64,000 nt of DNA from Gaiellasilicea sp033857955. Its GTDB lineage: Bacteria; Actinomycetota; Thermoleophilia; Gaiellales; Gaiellaceae. Below, in pieces: positions 8,428 through 15,875 of this stretch. The DNA lies in contig JAWVCW010000022.1 of assembly GCA_033857955.1 (NCBI GenBank), positions 1 through 64,000 on the forward strand, read 5' to 3'. Each line of letters begins with the position of its first letter. The stretch's first letter is position 1. A model generated the notes under the pieces. It was not told the origin of the DNA. It made no database searches and was given only the letters and a program-made list of their open reading frames with translations. Both the position numbers and the translations under genes were made by a program.

Positions 8428-8583
8428 TCCTACCCCTTCGACTCACACGAATACTTCAAGGACCACAAGCACACGACGCCCGCACTACGGCGGGCCGCGG
8501 CAACGGGTGTCCTAGACGTGGAAGAGGAGTCTCATCGGGGCGAGGATACCAGCGGCCCCCGCATCGCGCCAACCGGATTTCGC

Positions 8584-8613
8584 TTGCCATTCATCCACCG
8601 GCGCTGCTACGGT
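8584..8613 (+). promoter_or_regulatory. Candidate promoter of the glnA2-PII-amtB operon
   Basis: TTGCCA (8584-8589) and TACGGT (8608-8613) are separated by 18 nt, a tolerable sigma-70-like pair. Transcription would start near 8620, exactly at the foot of the first leader hairpin, which supports the assignment. The minus-10 is imperfect. Confidence 0.4.
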
Positions 8614-8620
8614 GGGCCCA

Positions 8621-8706
8621 GGTTCCGCCGCAGAAGGCGGGGCCGAGGCACATGCTTGCCTCAAGGCGATGGCGCCTCGCAGCTTTCCGCTGCGGGCGCT
8701 TTTTTT
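8621..8706 (+). promoter_or_regulatory. Transcription attenuator leader with twin six-base-loop hairpins and intrinsic terminator
   Basis: Hairpin P1: GGTTCCGCC (8621-8629) with GGCGGGGCC (8636-8644), loop GCAGAA. Hairpin P2 starts at the next base: GAGGCA (8645-8650) with TGCCTC (8657-8662), loop CATGCT. The terminator follows at 8672-8706. CGAGGC (8644-8649), the 5' arm of P2, can alternatively pair with GCCTCG (8674-8679) inside the terminator stem, giving two exclusive folds. Twin hexaloops before a terminator are the known target architecture of ANTAR antiterminators; both loops have G at position 4, but neither has the A that I recall at position 1. The glutamine synthetase start lies 26 nt after the terminator, so this leader probably gates the operon. 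Confidence 0.65.
8672..8706 (+). terminator. Intrinsic terminator inside the glnA2 leader
   Basis: GCGCC-T-CGCAGC pairs with GCTGCG-GGCGC (11 bp, one bulged T) around loop TTTCC and is followed at once by seven T. It stands upstream of, not after, a gene, so it must be conditional for the glutamine synthetase operon to be expressed from the upstream promoter. Confidence 0.85.
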
Positions 8707-8731
8707 GTGGTCCAACGGAGGAGGCAGGACG

Positions 8732-10180
8732 ATGTCGGAGCTCGATTCGAAGCACTACCTGATGAACGGGGGCGAGACGCTGCCCGACGCCCGCGAGGCA
8801 CTCGAGTGGGCGGCCGAGGCGCGCGTCTCGATGGTCGACCTCAAGTTCTGCGACCTGCTGGGGACATGGCAGCACATGACGCTGCCGCTGCGGGCCTTCG
8901 GCGCGGACGCATTCGACGAGGGCCTCGGCTTCGACGGCTCCTCGATCCGCGGCTGGCAGGGGATCTCCGAGTCGGACATGCTGCTGATGCCCGATCCGAC
9001 CTCCGCGATCCTCGATCCCGCGACCGAGGCGCCGACGCTCTCGCTCGTGTGCGAGATCGTCGACCCGATCACGATGGAGGGGTACTCGCGCGATCCGCGT
9101 CTCGTCGCGAAGCGCGCAGAGGAGTACCTCCGCTCGACCGGGATCGCAGACACGTGCTTCGTCGGCCCCGAGTGCGAGTTCTTCGTCTTCGACGAGGTCA
9201 GCTACGACCTCGGCCCCAACGCCTCGCACTACTCGGTCGACTCGGCCGAGGGCTTCTGGAACTCCGGCAAGCCCGGCCTCGGCTACACCTCGCGGCCGAA
9301 GGAGGGCTACTTTCCGACGGCGCCGCACGACTCGCTGCACGACCTGCGCACGGCGATGGTGCTGACGCTCGAGCGGCTCGGGATTCCGTGCGAGTTCCAC
9401 CACCACGAGGTGGCGTCCGGCGGCCAGTGCGAGATCGACCTCCGCTTCCAGAGCCTGACCCGGATGGCCGACCAGGTCATGACCTACAAGTACGTGGTCA
9501 AGAACGTGGCCCGGGCGCACGGCAAGTCGGTGACGTTCATGCCGAAGCCGGTCTTCGGCGACAACGGCTCGGGGATGCACTGCCACCAGTCCCTCTGGAA
9601 GGAAGGCGCACCGCTGATGGCGGACACCTCCGGCTACGCGGGCCTGTCGGAGCTCGCGCGCTCGTACGTCGGCGGCCTGCTCGCGCACGCGCCGGCACTG
9701 CTCGCCTTCTGCGCGCCCACGACGAACTCGTACCGCAGGCTCGTGCCCGGCTACGAGGCGCCGGTCAACCTCGTCTACTCGCAGCGCAACCGCTCGGCCT
9801 GCATCCGGATCCCGATGTACTCCGACTCGCCGAAGGCGAAACGGATCGAGTTCCGCTGCCCCGACGCGGCGGCGAACCCGTACCTCGCGTTCTCTGCGAT
9901 GCTGATGGCGGGCCTCGACGGGATCCAGCGCGGCTTCGACCCGGGGGCTCCCGCCGACTACGACCTCTTCGAGGAAGCCGGCCACGACGTGCCCCAGGTT
10001 CCCGGCTCCCTGGCGGAGTCGCTCGACGCGCTCGAGGCGGATCACGAGTTCCTGCTCCGCGGCGGCGTCTTCACCGAGGACCTGGTCAGGACCTGGATCG
10101 ACTGGAAGCGCGAGAACGAGGTCGACGTCGTCCGGCTCCGCCCCCATCCGGCCGAGTTCTCCCTCTACTACGACTGCTAG
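8732..10180 (+). CDS. glnA: Glutamine synthetase, type I-beta-like
   Basis: 482 residues. Motifs: GLGFDGSSIRGW, GPECEFFVFDE, FHHHEVASGGQCEID, FMPKPVFGDNGSGMHCH, RRLVPGYEAPVNLVY, RNRSACIRIP and EFRCPDAAANPYLAF. The C-terminal half (VPQVPGSLAESLDALEADHEFL, GGVFTEDLVRTWIDWK, and a YYDC end) follows the beta group. The tyrosine of PADYDLFEE sits where the adenylylation site of beta enzymes normally lies. The ATG is preceded by GGAGGAGG at normal spacing. It is the first gene of an operon with PII and AmtB, under the attenuator leader described separately. Having alpha and beta enzymes 3.5 kb apart suggests separate control of two ammonia-assimilation routes. Confidence 0.95.
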   Translation: MSELDSKHYLMNGGETLPDAREALEWAAEARVSMVDLKFCDLLGTWQHMTLPLRAFGADAFDEGLGFDGSSIRGWQGISESDMLLMPDPTSAILDPATEAPTLSLVCEIVDPITMEGYSRDPRLVAKRAEEYLRSTGIADTCFVGPECEFFVFDEVSYDLGPNASHYSVDSAEGFWNSGKPGLGYTSRPKEGYFPTAPHDSLHDLRTAMVLTLERLGIPCEFHHHEVASGGQCEIDLRFQSLTRMADQVMTYKYVVKNVARAHGKSVTFMPKPVFGDNGSGMHCHQSLWKEGAPLMADTSGYAGLSELARSYVGGLLAHAPALLAFCAPTTNSYRRLVPGYEAPVNLVYSQRNRSACIRIPMYSDSPKAKRIEFRCPDAAANPYLAFSAMLMAGLDGIQRGFDPGAPADYDLFEEAGHDVPQVPGSLAESLDALEADHEFLLRGGVFTEDLVRTWIDWKRENEVDVVRLRPHPAEFSLYYDC

Positions 10181-10188
10181 GAGGCTTC

Positions 10189-10539
10189 ATGACCAAGGTC
10201 GAAGCGATCGTCGTGCGCGACCGTGTGGAGACGGTGATGGACGCCGTCGAGGAGCACACCGGGCACGTCGGCGTCACCGTGATCGAGGCGGTCGGCCACG
10301 GCCGCCAGCGCGGGATCACGCACGAGTACCGCGGCCGGATCTTCGAGTCGAGGTTCCTGCCCAAGGCGTACCTCTTCTTCGTCGTGAAGGACGAGATCGC
10401 CGCCGGCGTCGTCGAGGCCATCGTCGACGCCGCGCGTACCGGTCACGAGTCGGGCGACGGGATCGTCTGGACGACGCCTGTGTTCGACGTCACACACAAC
10501 CGCACGGGCGCGAAGCTCGAGGAGGTCGAGGTCGCATGA
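10189..10539 (+). CDS. glnK: PII signal-transduction protein, divergent, lacking the uridylylated tyrosine
   Basis: 116 residues; PII trimers sense ATP/ADP and 2-oxoglutarate and bind AmtB. The T-loop core GRQRGIT, EYRG and FLPK is intact: Tyr47 aligns with GlnB Tyr46 and Lys59 with Lys58. However, Phe52 stands where Tyr51 is normally modified, Ile92 replaces the ATP-contacting Lys90 (GDGI for GDGK), and the N-terminal KPFK segment reads RDRVE. The gene lies between glutamine synthetase and amtB and overlaps amtB by ATGA, as glnK usually does. I infer unmodified, ligand-driven control of AmtB; nucleotide binding may be altered. Confidence 0.85.
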   Translation: MTKVEAIVVRDRVETVMDAVEEHTGHVGVTVIEAVGHGRQRGITHEYRGRIFESRFLPKAYLFFVVKDEIAAGVVEAIVDAARTGHESGDGIVWTTPVFDVTHNRTGAKLEEVEVA

Positions 10540-11960
10540 CGACAAAGGAACTGGCATTCGCCACGAGCACGATCTGGGTCGTCCTGGCCGCGATCCTCGT
10601 GATGTTCATGCAGGCGGGCTTCGCCTTCCTGGAAGCCGGGCTGACGCGGATGAAGAACGTCGGCCACATCGCCGCGAAGAACGTCCTGATCCTCGCGATC
10701 GCCTCGCTCGTCTACTACGTCGTCGGCTTCGGCATCGCCTTCGGAGACGGCGGCAACGGGCTGTGGGGCGGCTCCGGCTTCCTGCCGTCCGTCGACGAGC
10801 TGCTGACGATCGGGGCGGCACCGTTCAGCTGGTTCTCGGCGATCCCGGCAGCTGCGGGGTATCTCTTCGAGGTCGTCTTCTGCGCCGTCTCGCTCGCGAT
10901 CGTGTGGGGCGCCATGGCGGAACGGACGCGGCTCTGGGTCTACTTCGCGTTCGGCGTCGCCTACACGCTGATCTACTCGCTCGTCTCGCACTGGATCTGG
11001 AGTCCCGACGGCTGGCTGTTCGCACACGGCATGCAGGACTTCGCCGGCTCGACCGTCGTGCACTACCAGGGCGCGCTCGCCGGCCTCGCGGGAGCGCTGC
11101 TACTCGGGCCGCGGATCGGCAAGTTCGCGGCGGACGGAAAGCCGAACGCCATTCCCGGCCACAACATGGCGTTCACGACGCTCGGCGTGATCATCCTGTG
11201 GTTCGGCTGGTTCGGCTTCAACCCGGGCTCGACGCTCAGCGTCGACTTCGGCGGCGTCGGCTTCTTCGCCTACGTCGCGCTGAACACGAACCTCGCGGCG
11301 GCGGCCGGCGTCATCGGCGCGGTCGTCACCTCGTGGCTCGTGATCAAGAAGCCCGACCTCTCGATGATGCTGAACGGCGCCATCGCGGCGCTCGTCGCGA
11401 TCACCGCCGCCTGCGCGTTCGTCGCTCCCTGGGCCGCGATCCTGATCGGCCTCGTGGCCGGCGCGATCGTCGTCTTCGGCGTCCTCTTCGTCGAGCGGAT
11501 CGGCATCGACGATCCGGTCGGCGCGCTCTCCGCGCACGGCATGGCGGGAATCTGGGGCACCCTCTCGCTCGGCTTCTTCACCGTGCCGTCGCTGTCGGAG
11601 AAGCTCGCGACCGGCAAGGGCGGTCTGTTCTACGGCGGCGGGCTGCACCAGCTCGGCATCCAGGTGCTGGGTCTGGCGGCGGTCGGCGCGTTCACGTTCG
11701 CCGCGTCGTTCGGCATCCTCTGGCTCTTCAAGGTCACGATCGGGATCCGCACCGACGAGGACGTGGAGACCGCAGGGCTGGACGTCTCCGAGCACGGCAT
11801 GTGGGGCTATCCCGAGTTCTACATCCCGGTTCCCGGCGGTTATGGCACCGACACGCACGGGCACCTGGGCGTCGCTCACAGCCCGCGTGCGGCGGCCACC
11901 TCCGTGCAAGCGAGCGCGCTCGAGCCTCAGGCGACGGCGTTCGAGCCCACCACAGGTTAG
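10536..11960 (+). CDS. amtB: Ammonium transporter AmtB
   Basis: 474 residues, about 11 membrane segments, starting inside the membrane with a short N-terminus. Family motifs: MQAGFAFLEAGLTRMKN, DFAGSTVVHYQGALAG (the Asp and first pore His of AmtB), HNMAFTTLGVIILWFGWFGF and SAHGMAGIWGTLSLGFF (second pore His). It carries ammonium across the cell membrane and is normally plugged by PII, which is encoded immediately upstream with a 4-nt overlap. The last 50 residues are a hydrophilic tail rich in Ala and Glu/Gln, longer than in the enterobacterial protein. A strong hairpin follows at 11971. Confidence 0.96.
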   Translation: MTTKELAFATSTIWVVLAAILVMFMQAGFAFLEAGLTRMKNVGHIAAKNVLILAIASLVYYVVGFGIAFGDGGNGLWGGSGFLPSVDELLTIGAAPFSWFSAIPAAAGYLFEVVFCAVSLAIVWGAMAERTRLWVYFAFGVAYTLIYSLVSHWIWSPDGWLFAHGMQDFAGSTVVHYQGALAGLAGALLLGPRIGKFAADGKPNAIPGHNMAFTTLGVIILWFGWFGFNPGSTLSVDFGGVGFFAYVALNTNLAAAAGVIGAVVTSWLVIKKPDLSMMLNGAIAALVAITAACAFVAPWAAILIGLVAGAIVVFGVLFVERIGIDDPVGALSAHGMAGIWGTLSLGFFTVPSLSEKLATGKGGLFYGGGLHQLGIQVLGLAAVGAFTFAASFGILWLFKVTIGIRTDEDVETAGLDVSEHGMWGYPEFYIPVPGGYGTDTHGHLGVAHSPRAAATSVQASALEPQATAFEPTTG

Positions 11961-11970
11961 GCCCGCAAAC

Positions 11971-12009
11971 GAAGCGGGGGGAGGCACCGAACGCGCCTCC
12001 CCCCGCTTC
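11971..12009. terminator. Hairpin between converging amtB and SIMPL genes
   Basis: GAAGCGGGGGGAGGC (11971-11985) pairs perfectly with GCCTCCCCCCGCTTC (11995-12009), 15 bp, loop of 9 nt. It sits between two converging genes and would block transcripts from both sides. No T run follows, so it may work with Rho or by RNA stabilisation. Confidence 0.75.
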
Positions 12010-12026
12010 CGACCTCTACAGTCAGG

Positions 12027-12725
12027 TCAGGAGACCGAGAAGGTGACAGTCACGTTCGCGGTCGTCTGTTGCGTCCCGGGCTCGATCGGCGTCGAGTCGG
12101 CCGCCATCGCCTTGTCGGCGGCGGCGTACGGCAGCGGCTGCGGGGCGCCGCCGCCTTCCACGATCGCGGTCACGCGACCGAGGGAGACATTCGCTGCGGA
12201 GGCGAGCGCCTGCGCATTCGCGCGGGCGTTGCCGACCGCCGCCTTGAGGGCCTGGCGGTAGAGCTCGTCCTGGTCGCCGCGGGAGAGCGACGGGCCGTAC
12301 ACCTGGTTCGCGCCCGCGTTGACGGCAGCGTCGATCACGGCGCCCGCCTTCGCGAGCTCCTTGATCGTCGCCGAGACCGTGTTCGTGGCGACGAAGCCCT
12401 GGGCCTCGGACTTGTCGTTGTACTGCGGCGAGAGGGAGACGGACTGGGTCTTCACGTCGGTCGCGCCCGCGGCCTTGAGCGCCGCGATCACGCGCCGCAT
12501 CTCGGCCGCATTCGCCGAGAGCGCCGCGCGGGCGCTTGCGCCCTTGCTCTCGACGCCGAACGAGAGCTCGGCGCGATCCGGGACGGACGTGACGGATGCC
12601 GTGCCCTGGACGGTGATGCCGCCGGCCTCCGCAGCCGCGCTCGAGGCGGTCCCCGGAAGCGTGACGGCGGCGAGCCCGAGGGCGACGACGAGTGGTGCTG
12701 CGATGAGGAGGATTCGTGTGTTCAT
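12027..12725 (-). CDS. SIMPL-domain (DUF541) secreted protein
   Basis: 232 residues. A signal peptide is visible (positively charged start, LLIAAPLVVALGLAAVTLPG, small residues before AEAGG). The rest is the SIMPL/DUF541 fold: ITVQGTASVTSVPDRAELSFGV, a region with TDVKTQSVSLSPQY, and TNTVSATIKEL. Homologues include periplasmic or outer-surface proteins such as BP26 and YggE; some reduce oxidative damage and some form channel-like rings, but no single function is established. It is a single-gene unit, converging on amtB. Confidence 0.85.
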   Translation of the reverse strand: MNTRILLIAAPLVVALGLAAVTLPGTASSAAAEAGGITVQGTASVTSVPDRAELSFGVESKGASARAALSANAAEMRRVIAALKAAGATDVKTQSVSLSPQYNDKSEAQGFVATNTVSATIKELAKAGAVIDAAVNAGANQVYGPSLSRGDQDELYRQALKAAVGNARANAQALASAANVSLGRVTAIVEGGGAPQPLPYAAADKAMAADSTPIEPGTQQTTANVTVTFSVS

Positions 12726-12769
12726 ACCGTGGATACGCCGCCGGAGGCGGCTGCGTCACACGATGGTGG

Positions 12770-13537
12770 TCAGGATCGCGCGGGCCAGCGCGGAGCGCCG
12801 AGATCGCGCGACACTCCGCGAGCAGCCTCGATCACGTGCGTGGCAAGCTCCGGCTCGCGGCCGCCGCGGAGGATGCGAGCGCGCGGCCCGGCGATCCCGA
12901 TCGCGCCTACCGGCTCGCCGCTGCGGGCGAAGATGGCCGCCGCGATCCCGCCTTCGCCCAGAATCGCCTCCTCGCGCTCGCGCGCGAACCCGCGTGCGAG
13001 CACGAACTCGAGCTCTCGCCGGACCGCAGCGGGCCCCGTCAGCGTGTGTCCCGTCAATCGGGGCAGCTCGGTCACGAGCAACCCCTCGACGACCTCGTCG
13101 TCCAAGTAGGCGAGTGCGGCCTTTCCGAGCGCCGTCGCGTGCAAGGGCAGCACCGAGCCGACCTCCAGGATCTGGAGGGTGGAGTCGGGCCGGAACACGT
13201 GGTGGACGACGAGCGCGCCGTTGCCGTGGAGGACGGCGACCCGAACTGCTTCCTGGGTGCGCAGCGCCAGCAGCTCCGACCACGCAAGCGACCGCGAGCG
13301 CAACTCGTTCAGGTCGAGGTAGCGGTTGCTGAGATTCAGAAGCTCGGGCCCGAGCTGATACTTGTCGCTGTCCGCGTGCTGCTCGACGAGGTCATGAGCC
13401 TGGAGCGTGCGCAGAAGCCCGTGCACCGTGCCCTTGGCCAGCCCCAGGCGGACCGAGAGCTCGCTGACGCCGAGGCGGCCGGTACCGCCCGAGAGGGCCT
13501 TCAAGATGCGAATCGCGCGATCGACTGACTGGATCAT
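12770..13537 (-). CDS. IclR-family regulator of the dihydroxyacetone kinase genes
   Basis: 255 residues: winged helix-turn-helix at about 1-65 (RAIRILKALSGG, LSVRLGLAKGTVHGLLRTL) and an IclR ligand domain from about 80 to 250 (LPLHATALGKAALAYL, then ILGEGGIAAAIFARSGEPVGAIGIAGP). It is divergent from dhaM, and a perfect 7-5-7 palindrome lies between the two starts. A related palindrome stands before the glycerol facilitator gene, so I infer that this protein controls both halves of the dihydroxyacetone system, probably in response to a metabolite of glycerol or dihydroxyacetone. Confidence 0.88.
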   Translation of the reverse strand: MIQSVDRAIRILKALSGGTGRLGVSELSVRLGLAKGTVHGLLRTLQAHDLVEQHADSDKYQLGPELLNLSNRYLDLNELRSRSLAWSELLALRTQEAVRVAVLHGNGALVVHHVFRPDSTLQILEVGSVLPLHATALGKAALAYLDDEVVEGLLVTELPRLTGHTLTGPAAVRRELEFVLARGFAREREEAILGEGGIAAAIFARSGEPVGAIGIAGPRARILRGGREPELATHVIEAARGVSRDLGAPRWPARS

Positions 13538-13548
13538 CAGGTCCTCAT

Positions 13549-13575
13549 TGTCGAATGGTGTTCGACATTGTAGAA
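13549..13575. promoter_or_regulatory. IclR operator between iclR and dhaM
   Basis: TGTCGAA-N5-TTCGACA (13549-13567) is a perfect inverted repeat. Its right half runs into TTCGACATTGTAGAA (13561-13575). The same TTCGACATT-N3-GAA pattern occurs at 18469-18483 in front of glpF. It lies 11 nt from the regulator's start and overlaps the likely dhaM promoter. Confidence 0.65.
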
Positions 13576-13582
13576 TGCCGGC

Positions 13583-13990
13583 ATGTCGGACAACGGGTTC
13601 GTCGGACTCGTCATCGTCTCTCACAGCGCGCCGCTTGCAGAGGGCCTGGCCGACCTGGTCGGGCAGGTCTCCGGGCCCGACGTCCAGATCGAGCCGGTCG
13701 GGGGAGGCCCCGGCGAGACGCTCGGCACCGACGGCGGGCGCGTGCTCGAGGCGCTGCGGCGCGGCGCGCGAGGCCCGGGCTCGGTCGTGTTGATGGACCT
13801 CGGCAGCAGCGTGCTGGCCGTAAAAGCTGCGCTCGGCGAGCTGGAAGACGATGAGCGCGGGCGCCTCCGCGTCGCCGACGCGCCGCTCGTCGAGGGCGCG
13901 ATCGCGGCCGGGGTCACGGCCTCGACCGGCGACGACGCGGACGGGGTGCTGCGAGCGGCGGAGGAGGCGAGACATGCCCGCAAGCTCTGA
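13583..13990 (+). CDS. dhaM: Dihydroxyacetone kinase phosphotransfer subunit DhaM
   Basis: 135 residues, the size of the EIIA-mannose-like domain of DhaM alone. The start VGLVIVSHSAPLAEGLADL holds the phospho-accepting His14, and GSVVLMDLGSSVLAVKAAL and ADAPLVEGAIAAGV are DhaM family segments. DhaM passes phosphate from HPr to ADP held on DhaL. In many bacteria DhaM is fused to HPr and enzyme I pieces; here those are separate genes. It overlaps the HPr gene by 17 nt and has a palindromic operator just upstream. Confidence 0.92.
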   Translation: MSDNGFVGLVIVSHSAPLAEGLADLVGQVSGPDVQIEPVGGGPGETLGTDGGRVLEALRRGARGPGSVVLMDLGSSVLAVKAALGELEDDERGRLRVADAPLVEGAIAAGVTASTGDDADGVLRAAEEARHARKL

Positions 13991-14246
13991 GGTCGCGGCG
14001 CTCGTCCGGCTGCCTGAGAACGTCGCGCTGCACGCGCGCCCGGCGGGCGCGTTCGTCCGCGAGGCGGCACGAGCGGTTGCCGAGATCCGCGTGGAAGCGA
14101 ACGGGCGCAGCGCGAACGCAAAGAGCATCCTCGACATCCTCGGGCTCGGCGCCACCGGCGGCACCGAGCTCGTCATCTCAGCCTCGGGCGCGGACGCCGC
14201 CGAGGCCCTCGAGCGCCTCTCGGAGCTCGTCTCCGGCCTCACCTGA
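13974..14246 (+). CDS. ptsH: HPr-like phosphocarrier protein
   Basis: 90 residues, normal HPr size. The active site NVALHARPAG contains His20, and NAKSILDILGLGATGG contains Ser51 at the place of the regulatory serine, followed by the glycine-rich stretch. It accepts phosphate from enzyme I and gives it to DhaM. GAGGAGG precedes the ATG inside the dhaM gene. The last 69 nt overlap the converging enzyme I gene on the other strand. It appears dedicated to dihydroxyacetone phosphorylation, since no sugar permease gene lies nearby. Confidence 0.93.
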   Translation: MPASSEVAALVRLPENVALHARPAGAFVREAARAVAEIRVEANGRSANAKSILDILGLGATGGTELVISASGADAAEALERLSELVSGLT

Positions 14247-15875
14247 GCGAACGAGTTCTAGCGCCGCTGCGGCAGAAGGAGCGGCGAGTGCATCGCGGGC
14301 GAGCGCTCCGGAGCGCTCCGCGGAGAGCGCCCGGACAACCCCGCGAACGAGATCGACGCGCGCCGGCGCGACGCTGAGCTCGTCGACGCCGAGCCCGACG
14401 AAGAGCACGACGAGCTCGGGGACGCCGGCGGCCTCGCCACAGACCTCGACCGTGATCCCACTTTCGTGCGCAGCCGCGACGACCGACACAACGTGCGCGA
14501 GCACCGCAGGATCGGCCGCCGTCTCCGCCGACGCAAGCGGCAGGTCGCGATGAAGCCCGAGGGTGCTCGAGACGAGGTCGTTCGTGCCGATCGAGAGGAA
14601 CTGCGCCTCGAGCGCGATCTCCGTGGCGCGACGCACGCCTTCTGGTGTCTCGATCATCGCTCCGAGCTCGAACGGCTGCTCCTCACCGAGCGAGTCCTGC
14701 AGCAGCGACCGCACGGCGCGAACCTGCTGCCCGGACTCGACGAGCGGTAGGAGGATCCGGAGGCGTGCGTCGGCGCCCGCCTGGGAGATCGCGCGCAGCT
14801 GCGCTGCGAGCGCGTCTGGCTCCGCGAGCGTCAGGGCGAGGCCACGTTCGGGAGTCCGATCGAGGAAGGGCGGCGTCTTGTCACCCCCGAAGTCGAGGGT
14901 TCGTACCGTCGCCACACGGCCACGGAGCGCGGCAAGCAGCGGCTCGAGCACCGCGCGATGCTGCTGCTCGGTCGGCCACGCCGGCGCCTCGAGGAACGCG
15001 AGCTCCGTGCGCAGGAGACCGACGCCGGCGGCCCCGGCGGCGAGCCCCGCGTCGATCTCGGGCAGTGACGCGGCATTGCAGAGAAGCACGATCCGCCGCC
15101 CGTCGAGTGTCTCAGTCGGCAGGCCGCGCAGACCAGCGAGCGCCCGGCGGCGCCGCGAGCCCTGGCGCAAGGTCTCTTGGGCCTCCTCGAGCTCCACGTG
15201 CCCCGGATCGACCGACACGACCCCCTGCTCCCCATCGAGGACGAGAACAGTGCCCTCTGCGATCGCAGCGAGATCGGTCCCGAACGCGACCGCCATCGGC
15301 AAGCCGAGCGAGCGTGCAACGATCGCGGCGTGCGCCGTCGCCGAGCCTTCAATCAGCGCGACGGCGACGATGCGGCCCTCTCCCAGCTCCAGTTCCGCGA
15401 TCTCCGCCGGCCCGAGGTCGCGTGCGAGGAGGATCGAGTCCGCCTCTGCCAGCGGCTGCGCTGCCGACCCGTCGGCGATTCGTGCCGCGCGGCGTCCAAG
15501 CTCGCGCACGTCCGAGGCTCGCCCGGCAAGGACCGGGTCGGGCAGCGCTGCGAGCACCCCGGCGAACCCCTCTGCGGCTTCGCGAAGCGCTTCGGCCGGC
15601 GCCAGCCGCGCAGCCAGCTCGCGCACGCTCGCCGCCAGGGAGGGATCCTCGGCCATCAGGCGGTTCGCCTCCAGGATCTCCGCCTCATCGGCCAAGCCTG
15701 CGTTGCGGAGCCCTGCGGCTGCGCGGCCGAGCTCCGCCGCCGCCTGCTCGAGCGCGGCGAGGGCAACGGCCTGGTCGGGTGGCGCGCCGCTCGCTTCCAC
15801 CTCGCGGACGACGATGGCGCGCCCGACGGCGACCCCGGGAGAAGCACCCAGGCCGTGGAGCACAGTTCGTGCCAT
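14178..15875 (-). CDS. ptsI: PTS enzyme I-like PEP-protein phosphotransferase
   Basis: 565 residues, close to the usual 570. It has the enzyme I start (GLGASPGVAVGRA), the phospho-histidine region GSATAHAAIVARSLGLPMAV, the PEP site GVGLLRTELAFL, GGDKTPPFLDRTPE, SIGTNDLVSSTLGLHRD and the catalytic cysteine in EVCGEAAG. Compared with E. coli, the usual LGWRAIR stretch reads ERGLALT and GTNDLTQYTLAVDR is changed, so it is a diverged enzyme I. Its ATG overlaps the dhaL stop by 1 nt, indicating a dedicated PEP-to-HPr enzyme for the dihydroxyacetone kinase. Confidence 0.92.
   Translation of the reverse strand: MARTVLHGLGASPGVAVGRAIVVREVEASGAPPDQAVALAALEQAAAELGRAAAGLRNAGLADEAEILEANRLMAEDPSLAASVRELAARLAPAEALREAAEGFAGVLAALPDPVLAGRASDVRELGRRAARIADGSAAQPLAEADSILLARDLGPAEIAELELGEGRIVAVALIEGSATAHAAIVARSLGLPMAVAFGTDLAAIAEGTVLVLDGEQGVVSVDPGHVELEEAQETLRQGSRRRRALAGLRGLPTETLDGRRIVLLCNAASLPEIDAGLAAGAAGVGLLRTELAFLEAPAWPTEQQHRAVLEPLLAALRGRVATVRTLDFGGDKTPPFLDRTPERGLALTLAEPDALAAQLRAISQAGADARLRILLPLVESGQQVRAVRSLLQDSLGEEQPFELGAMIETPEGVRRATEIALEAQFLSIGTNDLVSSTLGLHRDLPLASAETAADPAVLAHVVSVVAAAHESGITVEVCGEAAGVPELVVLFVGLGVDELSVAPARVDLVRGVVRALSAERSGALARDALAAPSAAAALELVRSGEAGDELREALEGLGGVRARG

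Noticed and set aside
8621..8706. Glutamine-binding riboswitch (glnA or downstream-peptide type)
   Set aside because: The known glutamine aptamers have a three-way core with conserved unpaired bases that I do not see; the two simple hexaloop hairpins fit an ANTAR-type leader better.
11971..12009. REP-type repeat or insertion-sequence end
   Set aside because: It sits exactly between converging genes, has a short loop, and no second copy is visible in the window, so a terminator is simpler.
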